A stretch of DNA of 64,000 nucleotides from Tenacibaculum discolor (GCF_003664185.1 NZ_RCCS01000005.1:1-64000), one strand, 5' to 3'. Shown: positions 24,645 to 34,099, counted from the first letter of the stretch. The notes: generated by a model not told the origin, from the letters alone. A program made the numbers and translations.

Positions 24645-25730
24645 TTATACTTTTTTTATTTTAAAAGGTTTTATTAACCTAAATTCTGTTGGCTGAATTC
24701 TATTCAAAAATAAACTTAAAATACGGTTTGGAATACTTTTTCTATGTCGTAAATAAATTGTTAAGTCTTGAGGTACTGCCCCTACAGAACTTTTTATTTC
24801 ACTAGCTGTTCTTCCAAAATTGATTGTTTTTATATTATTATCAATTGCTAATGAGATATAATCATATAACATTCTTTGATAAATTGCATAGGTTCTATTA
24901 ACTGTATAATCAATCCCCACAAAATGTGCATCTAACGAGTTTTGATTTACCATTCCTGACAAAAATCCAACTAACTTATCTCCTAACCAATATACCTTAA
25001 TAACATAATCATCTTTTAAGTTTTCTTTTAAACACATGTACGTTTCAATATTAAAGTACCCTAAATTAAAACTCGCCTTATTTGATACATTCTTATATAG
25101 TAACGCCATTTCAGGCAATAATTGTTTTAAAGATTCAATTGTTATCTCTTCCGTTTGTAAACCTGTACTCATTTTTAAAGCCTTTTTAGCTTTTACTCTA
25201 TACTTTGTTTTTAATGCCGATAAATAATCATCAAAAGTATTCCAATTACTATCTAATGTTAATACCATATTAGGATCCACATTAAAAGAATTATAACCTA
25301 CATTATGCAGTGCATCAGTAATAAAAAGAGATTCGTTAACAAAATCTTTCAGCATAAAAGCATCTATTGTTTCTTTTGAAATATCTTTTTCAAAGGCTAC
25401 AATAGCTTTAGCTAGTTCTTTTACAATTTGTTTTTTATCTTGATTTGATTTTATGAATATTCCGTGTTCTCCACTTACAAATGTATTACCACATGTAAGT
25501 ATTTTAAATGTTTTTTGAGAAGACAATAAATGTAGTTTTCTCCCCATACATCGCATCCATTCCACAACCGATTGCAAATCGTTTTGAACACTATCTAAGT
25601 AAAAATCTACTAACTTGATGGTAGCAAAAGCTATAGCTTCATCTTTTTCATCAAATAATAAAATATAAGAAAACTGTATTTGTTGATTGTTTTTTTCTAA
25701 AGCTTCTAAATATGCTGGTTGAAGGTACAT
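24645..25730 (-). CDS. GNAT/FemAB-like acyltransferase; 5' end probably frameshifted
   Basis: A protein of 361 residues when started at the first in-frame ATG (25730). It has two acyltransferase-like halves: SALKTKYRVKAKKALKM near residue 190, typical of FemAB/peptidoglycan-bridge or GNAT proteins, and VKVYWLGDKLVGFLSGMV near 245. No substrate can be assigned. The frame stays open and protein-like upstream (residues such as FSSVNKIPEKVWKELE, 25790-25743) but lacks any ATG, GTG or TTG before the stop at 25865. An ATG at 25797 lies one base out of frame, which points to a 1-nt indel near 25784-25795. Confidence 0.75.
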   Translation of the reverse strand: MYLQPAYLEALEKNNQQIQFSYILLFDEKDEAIAFATIKLVDFYLDSVQNDLQSVVEWMRCMGRKLHLLSSQKTFKILTCGNTFVSGEHGIFIKSNQDKKQIVKELAKAIVAFEKDISKETIDAFMLKDFVNESLFITDALHNVGYNSFNVDPNMVLTLDSNWNTFDDYLSALKTKYRVKAKKALKMSTGLQTEEITIESLKQLLPEMALLYKNVSNKASFNLGYFNIETYMCLKENLKDDYVIKVYWLGDKLVGFLSGMVNQNSLDAHFVGIDYTVNRTYAIYQRMLYDYISLAIDNNIKTINFGRTASEIKSSVGAVPQDLTIYLRHRKSIPNRILSLFLNRIQPTEFRLIKPFKIKKV

Positions 25731-25895
25731 ATTGTCTGTACATTCAAGCTCTTTCCAAACCTTTTCTGGTATTTTATTTACTGAAGAAAAGTAACATATA
25801 TTGGATGATTTTTTTTTACAGGATATAATAATAACTGCTTTTACGATTTGTATTTGTGTAAATTAGTAAAAGTTTATCAAATACTATAAATTATT

Positions 25896-26852
25896 TTAAG
25901 CTACACCGTTATTCCAAACAGGTACTTTTAAAAACCTACTTATTTTTACCATATCACTTAACAAATATTCTTTATCACCGTGGTTAAGTAAATTATAGCG
26001 TTCTCCATTTTGAGTAACTAAATTCACCTCGTAACAGTAATAACCTCCTGATTTATTTCCTTGGATAAATTTTGATAATACTTGTAACGCATACACTTGT
26101 TGAAAAGGTATTATTTCACCATCAACTAATACTTTTCTCTTGTGTGAGTTTAAAAACGCTTTAGCTCCAAAAGAAAATAGCAAGAAAACACCTATCAATA
26201 CAAAAGGACCACCTGAAATGAAAAACAACTTACCTCCATGCATAAATGTTAACGGTTCTTTTGAAAACTCAAAAAACTCTATATAAGACCAAACCACATA
26301 GTTTAACCCCATTAAAAGGAAACTCCAGGCTACAAATTTCAAATAAGAGCTAGAGGTTATTTTATAGCCAAAAGCTGTTTTTCGCAATCGTTCACTTAAA
26401 AAATTACTTCCTGAACCTTTAACAGCACTCCAAGAAATATTTTGCCCAATAGCATCAGTTGTAAAGTCACCAAAAGAAAACTCTATTTGTTTATTCGTTG
26501 GTGAGTTTTTCTTTCTTTTAGCCCAATAACTAGAGCCAAACATACCTATAAACATAAAAGCTAATACCGCTAACATCCCACCAGTTTTATAGTAAGTATA
26601 TCGCTGTTTACTTATACTTAACTTATGAAGTGGGGCAGTTATTTCAAGGCGTTTTATATCATTTAAATCTTTTCTTGTGGGATTTGTAAGCTGTTGTAAT
26701 GAGTCTAGTTTTCGTACACTTTGTTGTACTTCAATTTCTCTTTTATGAAACGATTCGTACATATTTTGAAATTGTGGAAATGCTACGAAAATAAAAATCC
26801 CTATTGGGATTATTGCAAAGAACCAAGAATTGTTAAGAGATATTTTTTCCAT
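25896..26852 (-). CDS. Membrane protein of unknown function, four predicted TM segments
   Basis: A 318-residue protein. One TM segment lies near the N-terminus (WFFAIIPIGIFIFVAF), followed by a helical soluble loop (about 30-85). Three more TM segments follow at about 88-107 (GGMLAVLAFMFIGMF), 170-190 (FVAWSFLLMGLNYVVW) and 210-232 (FFISGGPFVLIGVFLLF). The C-terminal soluble domain (about 245-318) reads as a beta-rich module (YYCYEVNLVTQNGERYNLL). I do not recognise the family with confidence. It stands alone between the GNAT-like gene and a small lipoprotein gene. Confidence 0.7.
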   Translation of the reverse strand: MEKISLNNSWFFAIIPIGIFIFVAFPQFQNMYESFHKREIEVQQSVRKLDSLQQLTNPTRKDLNDIKRLEITAPLHKLSISKQRYTYYKTGGMLAVLAFMFIGMFGSSYWAKRKKNSPTNKQIEFSFGDFTTDAIGQNISWSAVKGSGSNFLSERLRKTAFGYKITSSSYLKFVAWSFLLMGLNYVVWSYIEFFEFSKEPLTFMHGGKLFFISGGPFVLIGVFLLFSFGAKAFLNSHKRKVLVDGEIIPFQQVYALQVLSKFIQGNKSGGYYCYEVNLVTQNGERYNLLNHGDKEYLLSDMVKISRFLKVPVWNNGVA

Positions 26853-26907
26853 ATTTTATTTTTTTGAAGAGCAAATTTGAGAAAAGTTTTTGGTTTTTTT
26901 GTATAAA

Positions 26908-26940
26908 AAAAGCTTTTACATTAATGCAAAAGCTTTTTCT
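26908..26940 (-). terminator. Terminator downstream of the DUF6252-like lipoprotein gene
   Basis: A minus-strand hairpin made of AAAAGCTTTTGCAT and TGTAAAAGCTTTTTT, with a U-run, immediately after the gene ending at 26959. Confidence 0.75.
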
Positions 26941-26958
26941 AAAAACAATATTTTATTA

Positions 26959-27411
26959 TTACTCACAAAAAGGAACTGTAAAGAATCCTTCTATTGAATT
27001 ATCAGCACTTGAATTTGCTTTTATTTTTATAGTAAGCTCATTATTTGTAAATCTTACAACCTCAGCAACTCCTTGAAAAAAGTTTAAAGGATTAGATCCT
27101 TTCTTACTAAAAACTACATTCACATTATCATAAGTTCCTAACTCAGCTTTCACATAAGTTGAAATTTCTAACTCATAATCAAAAATATCAGAACTACAGT
27201 CTGCTTGTATATTAGTAATATGTACTGAAAGTTCATTATTTCCAGACATAAATGCTTTACCTCCTTCTGCCGTAAAACTTGTTCCAAATACGTTTCCTGA
27301 TAATTTTGTGTTTGCAATTCCAGCTGGATCATTATCACTATCAGAACAGCTACTCATTACTAAAGTTAGGCACATCAAAACCGCATAACTAATTTTAAAA
27401 ATCTTTTTCAT
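26959..27411 (-). CDS. Small lipoprotein, DUF6252-like
   Basis: A 150-residue protein with a lipobox (LVMSSC, Cys at about 22) and an Asp/Ser-rich linker after it. The remaining sequence is a beta-rich domain: TKLSGNVFGTSFTAEGGKAF, then LSVHITNIQADC, ending GFFTVPFC. Two further Cys residues could form a disulfide. The pattern resembles DUF6252-type Bacteroidota lipoproteins; the role is unknown. It is a single-gene unit ahead of its own terminator. Confidence 0.75.
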   Translation of the reverse strand: MKKIFKISYAVLMCLTLVMSSCSDSDNDPAGIANTKLSGNVFGTSFTAEGGKAFMSGNNELSVHITNIQADCSSDIFDYELEISTYVKAELGTYDNVNVVFSKKGSNPLNFFQGVAEVVRFTNNELTIKIKANSSADNSIEGFFTVPFCE

Positions 27412-27461
27412 TCGTTGAAATTTTAATTTGTTTTTACAAGGCGCGAATTTAGTTTAAAAAT

Positions 27462-27499
27462 AAAAACCCACAAACAAATTAATTGCTTGTGGGCTTTTT
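27462..27499 (-). terminator. Terminator downstream of leuS
   Basis: A minus-strand AAAAAGCCCACAAG hairpin paired with TTTGTGGGTTTTTA, 18 nt after the leuS stop. Confidence 0.85.
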
Positions 27500-27516
27500 A
27501 TATTTATAAGGTTAGC

Positions 27517-30336
27517 TTACCCTACAATATTTATGATTTTTCCTGGGACAATAATTACTTTTTTAGGCTCTCTTCCTTGTAATTGTTGTTGCGTTTTTAC
27601 ATGTGCCATGACCGTTTTTTCAATTTCGTCTTTGTTCATATCTAACGGTAACTCTAAGGTAAAACGCATTTTTCCATTGAAAGAAACTGGATAATTCTTC
27701 GAGCTCTCAACTAAATGCTTCTCTTCAAATTTTGGAAAAGCTACGGTTGAAATAGACTCATTGTGTCCTAACTGACTCCATAATTCTTCTGCAATATGTG
27801 GTGCATACGGAGAAATTAATACTAACAATGGTTCTAAAATAGCTCGTTTGTTACATTTTAACGCTGTTAACTCATTTACCGCAATCATGAAAGTAGAAAC
27901 GGATGTGTTGAACGAGAAGTTCTCAATATCTTCTTCTACTTTTTTAATTGTTTTGTGTAAGGTTTTTAATTCGTCTTTGGTTGGTTCAGCATCAGAAACA
28001 TTGATTCCGTTTTCATCTGTGAATAATTTCCATAATTTCTTTAGGAAAGAATACACTCCTGAAATCCCTGAAGTTTTCCATGGTTTTGTTTGCTCTAACG
28101 GCCCTAAGAACATTTCAAATAAACGTAAACTATCCGCACCATATTCTTCACAAATTAAATCTGGATTCACCACATTGTATTTTGATTTTGACATTTTTTC
28201 AACCTCTCGACCAACAATGTACTTACCATCTTCTAAAATGAATTCAGCATCTTTGAAATCAACATTTAATGGATGCTCTTTAAAAGCTTCAACATCTAAT
28301 TCATCAGAAGAATTTACCAATGAAACATCAGCATGAATAGGTTGTACTTTTTTATCTCCTATTAACCCTTTAGAAACAAATGTATTTGTTCCTTCTACTC
28401 TATATACAAAAGCAGAAGTTCCTAAAATCATACCTTGGTTGATTAGTTTTTTTGCAAACTCATCTACTGGTAACAATCCTCTATCAAACAAGAATTTTTG
28501 CCAAAAACGTGCATATAATAAATGCCCTGTAGCATGTTCAGAACCTCCAATATATAAATCTATTTGCTTCCAATAGTCAACCGCTTCTTTACTTACAAAC
28601 TCTCCTTCGTTATTCGAGTCCATATAACGGTTAAAATACCAAGAACTTCCTGCCCACCCTGGCATCGTATTCAGTTCAAGAGGAAAAACAGTTTCGTTAT
28701 TAATTAATTCATTAGAAACTACTTGATTTTTTTCAACGTCCCATGCCCAAACCTCAGCATTTCCTAACGGTGGTTTTCCATCTTCAGTTGGTAAGTATTT
28801 CTCAACTTCTGGCAATACAATTGGCAAATGTTTTGCATCAATCATTTGTGGCATACCATCTTTGTAGTATACTGGGAAAGGTTCTCCCCAATAACGTTGA
28901 CGACTGAATACTGCATCACGTAAACGATAGTTTATTTTTCCGTAACCAAATCCACGTTTTTCTAATTCGTAGATTACAGTTTTCATCCCTTTCTTATAAT
29001 TTAAACCATCTAAGAAATCAGAGTTAGCTAATTTAATTCCGTCTTTAGCATCATTTGCTTTTTCAGAAATATCTATATCTGCAAAAATATTTGGAATCTC
29101 TAATCCGAAGTGTTTTGCAAAATCATAATCACGTTGGTCACCACATGGTACCGCCATAACCGCTCCTGTACCGTAGCTTGCTAATACATAATCACCAATC
29201 CAAATAGGTACTTGTTTTCCTGTAAACGGATGCAATGCATACGCACCTGTAAATACTCCCGAGATTGTTTTTACATCTGCCATACGATCGCGCTCAGAAC
29301 GTTTTGCTGTAGCTTCAACATAGGCTTCTACCGCTTCTTTTTGCTCAGCTGTAGTAATTTTCGCCACTAAATCATGCTCTGGAGCTAAGGTCATAAAAGA
29401 CACTCCAAAAATAGTATCAGGACGTGTTGTGAATACGTCTATTTTAGCATCGTGTCCGTCAACATCAAAAGAAACCATGGCACCTTGAGAACGACCGATC
29501 CAGTTAGTTTGACTATCCTTTAATGGTTGCGGCCAATCAATATTTTGTAATCCGTCTAATAAACGTTGTGCGTATGCAGAAATTCGCATAGACCATTGGG
29601 TCATTTTTTTACGAACTACTGGATGACCCCCACGTTCTGAGACACCGTTTACAATTTCGTCATTTGCTAATACCGTTCCTAGTGCTGGACACCAGTTTAC
29701 TTCAGTATCAGATAAAAATGTTAAACGGTATTGTAATAGTATTTCTTGTTGTTCTTTGTCAGAGAAGTTTTTCCATTCTTCCGCAGAAAAAATAGTTATA
29801 TCTTCATCAGCAACTGCATTCACATTCGTATTTCCTTCTGCTTCAAACTTTGCTACTAAGGTTGCAATATCTTCTGCTTTATCTGTGTCTTTATTGTACC
29901 AAGAGTTGAACAATTGAATGAAAATCCACTGTGTCCATTTATAATATTCTGGATTTGAAGTACGAACTTCTCGAGACCAATCGAACGAAAACCCAATATT
30001 ATCTAACTGACGACGGTAAGTTTTAATATTCGTTTCTGTCGTAATTGCTGGATGTTGTCCTGTTTGAATCGCATATTGTTCAGCAGGTAACCCAAAAGAA
30101 TCATACCCTTGTGGATGCAATACATTAAATCCTTTATGACGCTTGTAACGTGCATAAATATCAGATGCGATATACCCTAACGGATGCCCTACGTGTAATC
30201 CTGCTCCAGATGGGTAAGGAAACATATCTAACACATAATATTTTGGTTTATCAGAATTATTTTCAGCTTTAAACGTACCTTGATCTGCCCAGTACTTTTG
30301 CCACTTTTTTTCTATCTCTTGGTGATTGTATTGCAT
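27517..30336 (-). CDS. leuS: Leucyl-tRNA synthetase
   Basis: A 939-residue class I aminoacyl-tRNA synthetase charging tRNA-Leu. The HIGH motif is HVGH at residues 48-51 (AGLHVGHPLGY). The editing CP1 domain follows (TTRPDTIFGVSFM near 310). The catalytic loop EKMSKSKYN lies near residue 715, followed by the anticodon-binding helical domain and a C-terminal tRNA-contact domain. Length and layout are normal. It is preceded by its own gap and followed by a terminator. Confidence 0.98.
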   Translation of the reverse strand: MQYNHQEIEKKWQKYWADQGTFKAENNSDKPKYYVLDMFPYPSGAGLHVGHPLGYIASDIYARYKRHKGFNVLHPQGYDSFGLPAEQYAIQTGQHPAITTETNIKTYRRQLDNIGFSFDWSREVRTSNPEYYKWTQWIFIQLFNSWYNKDTDKAEDIATLVAKFEAEGNTNVNAVADEDITIFSAEEWKNFSDKEQQEILLQYRLTFLSDTEVNWCPALGTVLANDEIVNGVSERGGHPVVRKKMTQWSMRISAYAQRLLDGLQNIDWPQPLKDSQTNWIGRSQGAMVSFDVDGHDAKIDVFTTRPDTIFGVSFMTLAPEHDLVAKITTAEQKEAVEAYVEATAKRSERDRMADVKTISGVFTGAYALHPFTGKQVPIWIGDYVLASYGTGAVMAVPCGDQRDYDFAKHFGLEIPNIFADIDISEKANDAKDGIKLANSDFLDGLNYKKGMKTVIYELEKRGFGYGKINYRLRDAVFSRQRYWGEPFPVYYKDGMPQMIDAKHLPIVLPEVEKYLPTEDGKPPLGNAEVWAWDVEKNQVVSNELINNETVFPLELNTMPGWAGSSWYFNRYMDSNNEGEFVSKEAVDYWKQIDLYIGGSEHATGHLLYARFWQKFLFDRGLLPVDEFAKKLINQGMILGTSAFVYRVEGTNTFVSKGLIGDKKVQPIHADVSLVNSSDELDVEAFKEHPLNVDFKDAEFILEDGKYIVGREVEKMSKSKYNVVNPDLICEEYGADSLRLFEMFLGPLEQTKPWKTSGISGVYSFLKKLWKLFTDENGINVSDAEPTKDELKTLHKTIKKVEEDIENFSFNTSVSTFMIAVNELTALKCNKRAILEPLLVLISPYAPHIAEELWSQLGHNESISTVAFPKFEEKHLVESSKNYPVSFNGKMRFTLELPLDMNKDEIEKTVMAHVKTQQQLQGREPKKVIIVPGKIINIVG

Positions 30337-30433
30337 TTGTAATCGCTTGTTTTAAAGGATGCAAATTTACAGTTATTGTTGATAAGTAAAAAGTTTAGCT
30401 CTTTTAATACTCTATAAAAAACTAAATACTTTC

Positions 30434-30473
30434 AAAAAAACCTCACAAGTCTTAAAAAAGGTTTGCAAGGTTT
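30434..30473 (-). terminator. Terminator of the thaumatin-like gene
   Basis: The minus-strand stem AAACCTTGCAA / TTGTGAGGTTT has 11 pairs including two G-U wobbles and is followed by a T run. It ends the gene that stops at 30503. Confidence 0.65.
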
Positions 30474-30502
30474 AAAAATTGAAATAAGAGAGATTTTTTA
30501 TA

Positions 30503-31153
30503 TTATCCTAATGTTGGATCTGTTAAAATTACCTTTAAAGTTCCTCCTCTTCCTGATCTTTGAATATTACAAATTCTTTCTGTTTGAGCAGGTCCTGTTG
30601 GTAATACCGGACATGGTTTGCTACCTACTAATTGAATGCAATCGGTACAGTTTACAGGAAATACTCCCGGGTTACCTGAATTTTGCTGTAATTCTTTATT
30701 AAAAATTCTAGCAATAGGTGTTTTATTAGGGCCATAATTCCAACCACCATCCTTATCTACTTCCATAGCAATAAAACTATTTACGCCATTAACACAACTT
30801 ATGTCAAATGCTTCAGCACAAGGTGTATTAGGGTTTAATGTAAATTCCGCGATACTAGTCCCTTCTTTTCCGTGGTTAAAGTCTGCTCCTTCAACTGGAC
30901 ATTGTGGTTCTATATAAAAACAAATATTTCCACTAAAACATTCTCCTTTCGGATCAAACTCTTGTGTTTCTCCTGCTCCTAACTCAAACTTTCCCATTAA
31001 TTTATTTACGCTGGTTAAAAAACCAAAATTTGATACTCCAACAGGTGATGAACAACATTTATTGGCGCTATTGGAAGCGGCAAAAGTTACATAAACTTCT
31101 ACTGGTTTTGGCGTTCGATTGGTAACAGATAACGTAGTGTAGTTTGTAGACAT
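30503..31153 (-). CDS. Thaumatin-like protein without a signal peptide
   Basis: A 216-residue Cys-rich protein (11 Cys). The region SIAEFTLNPNTPCAEAFDIS followed by CVNGVNSFIAMEV matches the thaumatin/osmotin core (AEF.L...DFYD.S.VDG.N.P). A C-terminal cluster, NCTDCIQLVGSKPCP, follows as in that fold. I chose the ATG at 31153. The TTG at 31237 lies upstream of the likely start of transcription (minus-strand TACTTTG near 31218-31212, TTG at 31242-31240) and would add 28 unstructured residues. No signal peptide is visible from either start, unusual for a disulfide-rich fold. Function is unknown; eukaryotic members bind glucans or act in defence. Confidence 0.75.
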   Translation of the reverse strand: MSTNYTTLSVTNRTPKPVEVYVTFAASNSANKCCSSPVGVSNFGFLTSVNKLMGKFELGAGETQEFDPKGECFSGNICFYIEPQCPVEGADFNHGKEGTSIAEFTLNPNTPCAEAFDISCVNGVNSFIAMEVDKDGGWNYGPNKTPIARIFNKELQQNSGNPGVFPVNCTDCIQLVGSKPCPVLPTGPAQTERICNIQRSGRGGTLKVILTDPTLG

Positions 31154-31379
31154 AATAAAATGTTTTTGGTTTTTTAAGGTTAATTTTTTAAAGCTCTTAA
31201 TAGCTTTTTTGCAAAGTATCAACCTAATAACTTCCAATACAAAAAAAAGTCATTAGTGACCATTTTTAGGTGATAAGCGAATCTTTTTGTATTAGGAAAA
31301 AGATTAACCTAACCAAATATTTACCTTTTTTAACTAGTTCTATTTTTCTAATTTAGGGAACTCAACAACTAACCTACTT

Positions 31380-32378
31380 ATGAACGAAAATATAACTGCT
31401 TTAAATATTAAAGAAAAAGTATCTGCTTTACTTAAAGATTCTCTTAAACAGCCTGAGGTTGAAAGTATAATTAACGAAATACATTCTTATTTCCGAGAAC
31501 TAATTCAACTTACTGGATTTGATCAGAATATGGAGCATCTTGCTGCTGTTAATACAGCTAAAGGAAAAGCTTTAGGGTTAAATCATGCTGCTCAATGTTT
31601 GTTAGATTATAAACGAACCGTGAAGTTTTTAAAAGCTATGGTAATGGCTATTAAAGAAAAACAACAAAAACACCCTGATAAAACTATTAATATTTTTTAC
31701 GCGGGTTGTGGGCCATATGCTCCATTTGTTACTTTAATTGCCCCTCTTTTTTCTCCTAAAAAAATTCAATTTTCTTTACTAGAGATTAATGATAAATCTT
31801 TAGAATATGCTAAAAGTCTTATTAAAAAACTGGAGCTTACTAATTATGTAACAAATCACTATACTGCTGATGCTGTTACTTTTAAAATACCTGAACCTGA
31901 AAAGTATCATATACTGTTTAGTGAAACGTTGGATGCTTTGTTATATAGGGAGTGCTATGTTCCTATTTTATTCAACTTGCTTCCTCAACTACCAAAAGAT
32001 ACTACTGTAATTCCAGAAAATGTATTGATAAAAATGAGTTTAGCTACTGATCTTATTGCTGACACAAAGCATACATCTATTGAAGTTGATACCATTTTAA
32101 ATGTTAGAGAGGCTATTTTATCAAACAAAACTGAAATTATCCCTACTCAATTACCTGATAAAAAAGTAGCTGTAAATTCAATTAATATTGAGCAGTATAA
32201 TTACTTAATATTGGATACACTGGTACATCTTTACAACGATATCTGGTTAACAAGAAATGAGTCCTCGTTAACTTTACCTCTTGAAATGCATATAGAGCAT
32301 CCTATTAATTTTGGTTCTATTGTATTTACTTACCTCATGGATACCAATATTGAATTAAAATATAAGTTGGATGAATAA
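31380..32378 (+). CDS. SAM-dependent methyltransferase-like protein, orphan
   Basis: A 332-residue soluble protein. Residues about 1-95 are helical, with AVNTAKGKALGLNHAAQCLL. A Rossmann-type methyltransferase core begins at about 103 (NIFYAGCGPYAPFVTLIA, motif I), with an acidic loop LLEINDKSLEYA (motif II) and SETLDALLYRE as a motif-IV-like segment. The last 130 residues are beta-rich, which recalls the layout of type II arginine methyltransferases, but I cannot assign a substrate. It is divergent from the thaumatin-like gene and ends at a strong terminator. Confidence 0.72.
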   Translation: MNENITALNIKEKVSALLKDSLKQPEVESIINEIHSYFRELIQLTGFDQNMEHLAAVNTAKGKALGLNHAAQCLLDYKRTVKFLKAMVMAIKEKQQKHPDKTINIFYAGCGPYAPFVTLIAPLFSPKKIQFSLLEINDKSLEYAKSLIKKLELTNYVTNHYTADAVTFKIPEPEKYHILFSETLDALLYRECYVPILFNLLPQLPKDTTVIPENVLIKMSLATDLIADTKHTSIEVDTILNVREAILSNKTEIIPTQLPDKKVAVNSINIEQYNYLILDTLVHLYNDIWLTRNESSLTLPLEMHIEHPINFGSIVFTYLMDTNIELKYKLDE

Positions 32379-32387
32379 TCTTTAGAA

Positions 32388-32420
32388 TAAAAAAGCATAA
32401 CCAATTTGGTTATGCTTTTA
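32388..32420. terminator. Terminator between methyltransferase-like and DUF2911 genes
   Basis: AAAAAGCATAACCAA and TTGGTTATGCTTTTA form a near-perfect hairpin with A/T runs, active on both strands. Confidence 0.88.
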
Positions 32421-32444
32421 TTTATTTCTGAAATTTTCTTTTGT

Positions 32445-32987
32445 TTATCCTTTTATAGGAACAGTAACGATAACGTTATCCCATCCGATATACATGTAGA
32501 ATTCATCATCTTCTCCATCAAAAGCAATAGAAAAAGCTTGAATTGTTTCATCTGATTTAGAAGTAGGAGCAGTAACTCTAACTACATCTTCACTTTCACT
32601 ATAAAAGTAAGATCCCCAAACATTCTTGGCTGTATTTAAAATAAGAGTCCATTCTTTTTCTCCAGGAATTGTAAATAGTGTATACGTTCCTGCTTTTACT
32701 TTTTTACCACCAAAGGTTACATCTTTATAAAATGTGATTTCAGCTGCTTCATTTGCTCCTGTTCTCCATACTTTTCCCATAGGAGCTAGTTTTGCTAAAG
32801 ACCTTCCTTTTAATTGTGGGCGGCTATAAATAACTTTTACTTTCTTATCTGAAATTCTATAACTACTTGGGTAAGTAGCTGCATCCATTGGACTTTTATC
32901 TAAGCCTTCGAATTTTTGAGCTACTACTTCGTTTGAAAAAACTAACGTTACAGCAAATACGATAATTGATAAAATTGATTTTTTCAT
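32445..32987 (-). CDS. DUF2911 family exported protein
   Basis: A 180-residue protein with signal peptide SILSIIVFAVTLVFSNEVVAQ. The DUF2911 core is recognisable: VKVIYSRPQLKGRS, GKVWRTGANEAAEITF, AGTYTLFTIPGEKEWTLIL and the C-terminal FYMYIGWDNVIVTVPI. The family is common in Bacteroidota and of unknown function. The start at 32987 is preferred over the TTG at 33026 because that TTG lies inside an exact -7 box (33031-33024), so transcription begins downstream of it. Confidence 0.87.
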   Translation of the reverse strand: MKKSILSIIVFAVTLVFSNEVVAQKFEGLDKSPMDAATYPSSYRISDKKVKVIYSRPQLKGRSLAKLAPMGKVWRTGANEAAEITFYKDVTFGGKKVKAGTYTLFTIPGEKEWTLILNTAKNVWGSYFYSESEDVVRVTAPTSKSDETIQAFSIAFDGEDDEFYMYIGWDNVIVTVPIKG

Positions 32988-33023
32988 GTTCTTATTTTTA
33001 ATTATTAACTGAGGATTTGTCAC

Positions 33024-33031
33024 CAAATTTA
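33024..33031 (-). promoter_or_regulatory. -7 box that fixes the DUF2911 gene start
   Basis: Minus-strand TAAATTTG (TAnnTTTG). Transcription would start near 33018, leaving the ATG at 32987 as the first usable start. Confidence 0.5.
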
Positions 33032-33109
33032 AGAATCCTTACGTAAAATTTGCTCTTTTTTTAAAAACAATACTACTTTTAATCCTTAACAAAGCGGGAG
33101 CATATCTTC

Positions 33110-34099
33110 TTAAAAATTGTAATTCAAGTAAATAGCAGATCTGTATTTTACATCTATAGTTCCTTGTGCTAAATTTTGCTGTATGGGATACATCGCCAAG
33201 GCTCCTACTGTTATTTTTTTTGCATTATACTCAGCTCCTAAACTAGAAAACAACGCATATCCTTCTGTATTTTTCACTTTTAATCCGAGCGTTCTATTAC
33301 TTGCAAAGAATTCTCCTGAAACCCCTACCGAAGGTACAAAGCTATTTTGCTTATTATCTTTAAACATATAAAAAAAGGTACTATTAAAGTTAAATTGATT
33401 TCCAAATCGATATTCTTCCTTATTTGTTGTTTTTATATAATAATTAAGATAATTTGTAATTCCAAAATTATTTCTCTTATATACATACTGAAGGTTGGTA
33501 ATTACATCAGTACTCCCTGTTCCTAATTGAAAACTAGGGTTTATTGAATTATTAATTGCTTCGTTATAAGTTCCTGTAGGCAACTTTAATCCTCCTCCTA
33601 TTTTCAATATATGACTAGAAGAAATAACCTTGTCTTTTTCTTCTTTATAATTTCCTGTATTTTTATTTAAAACAGTATAGTTAATTAAAAAAGAAATATC
33701 TCCCAAACCTTCAATAGCTGTTGTTTTCTCCACATATTCTCTTGAATGAAAATGGAAAGGAACAAAAACTTGGGCTTCTAAATACTCTTTAATAATTGGA
33801 ATTCTAGACCACACTTGTACTGTATTAAAATACTCATTTATAATTGGAGAGTTGTTAAAAATTCCGTCTTTAGACTGGTATTTTTGATGTAAGTAACGTA
33901 CTCCAATAAAATTATTATCTATAACTCCTCCCATTCCTAAACTACCTCCACTGTTACTACAACCACAAGCATCACAATCTAAAAACAGTTCGTAACGCTC
34001 AGGAAATGGGTTGCTTGCTTGTATTTGTACTGAAATTAATACTATTAATATTGGTATTACTCTACTCAGCAAATCTTTTATCTGTGATAAACTCTTCAT
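33110..34099 (-). CDS. Outer-membrane beta-barrel partner of the MbnP/MbnH pair
   Basis: A 329-residue protein. A signal peptide (VIPILIVLISVQIQAS) leads to a mature N-terminus with the Cys/Gly motif LDCDACGCSNSGGSLGMGG near residues 41-58, a candidate metal-binding patch. Alternating beta-strand sequence follows to an aromatic end (IYLNYNF), as in outer-membrane barrels. The gene overlaps the upstream MbnH-type gene by 38 bp, so the two are translationally coupled. By context it may move copper or the modified protein across the outer membrane (inference). Confidence 0.75.
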   Translation of the reverse strand: MKSLSQIKDLLSRVIPILIVLISVQIQASNPFPERYELFLDCDACGCSNSGGSLGMGGVIDNNFIGVRYLHQKYQSKDGIFNNSPIINEYFNTVQVWSRIPIIKEYLEAQVFVPFHFHSREYVEKTTAIEGLGDISFLINYTVLNKNTGNYKEEKDKVISSSHILKIGGGLKLPTGTYNEAINNSINPSFQLGTGSTDVITNLQYVYKRNNFGITNYLNYYIKTTNKEEYRFGNQFNFNSTFFYMFKDNKQNSFVPSVGVSGEFFASNRTLGLKVKNTEGYALFSSLGAEYNAKKITVGALAMYPIQQNLAQGTIDVKYRSAIYLNYNF

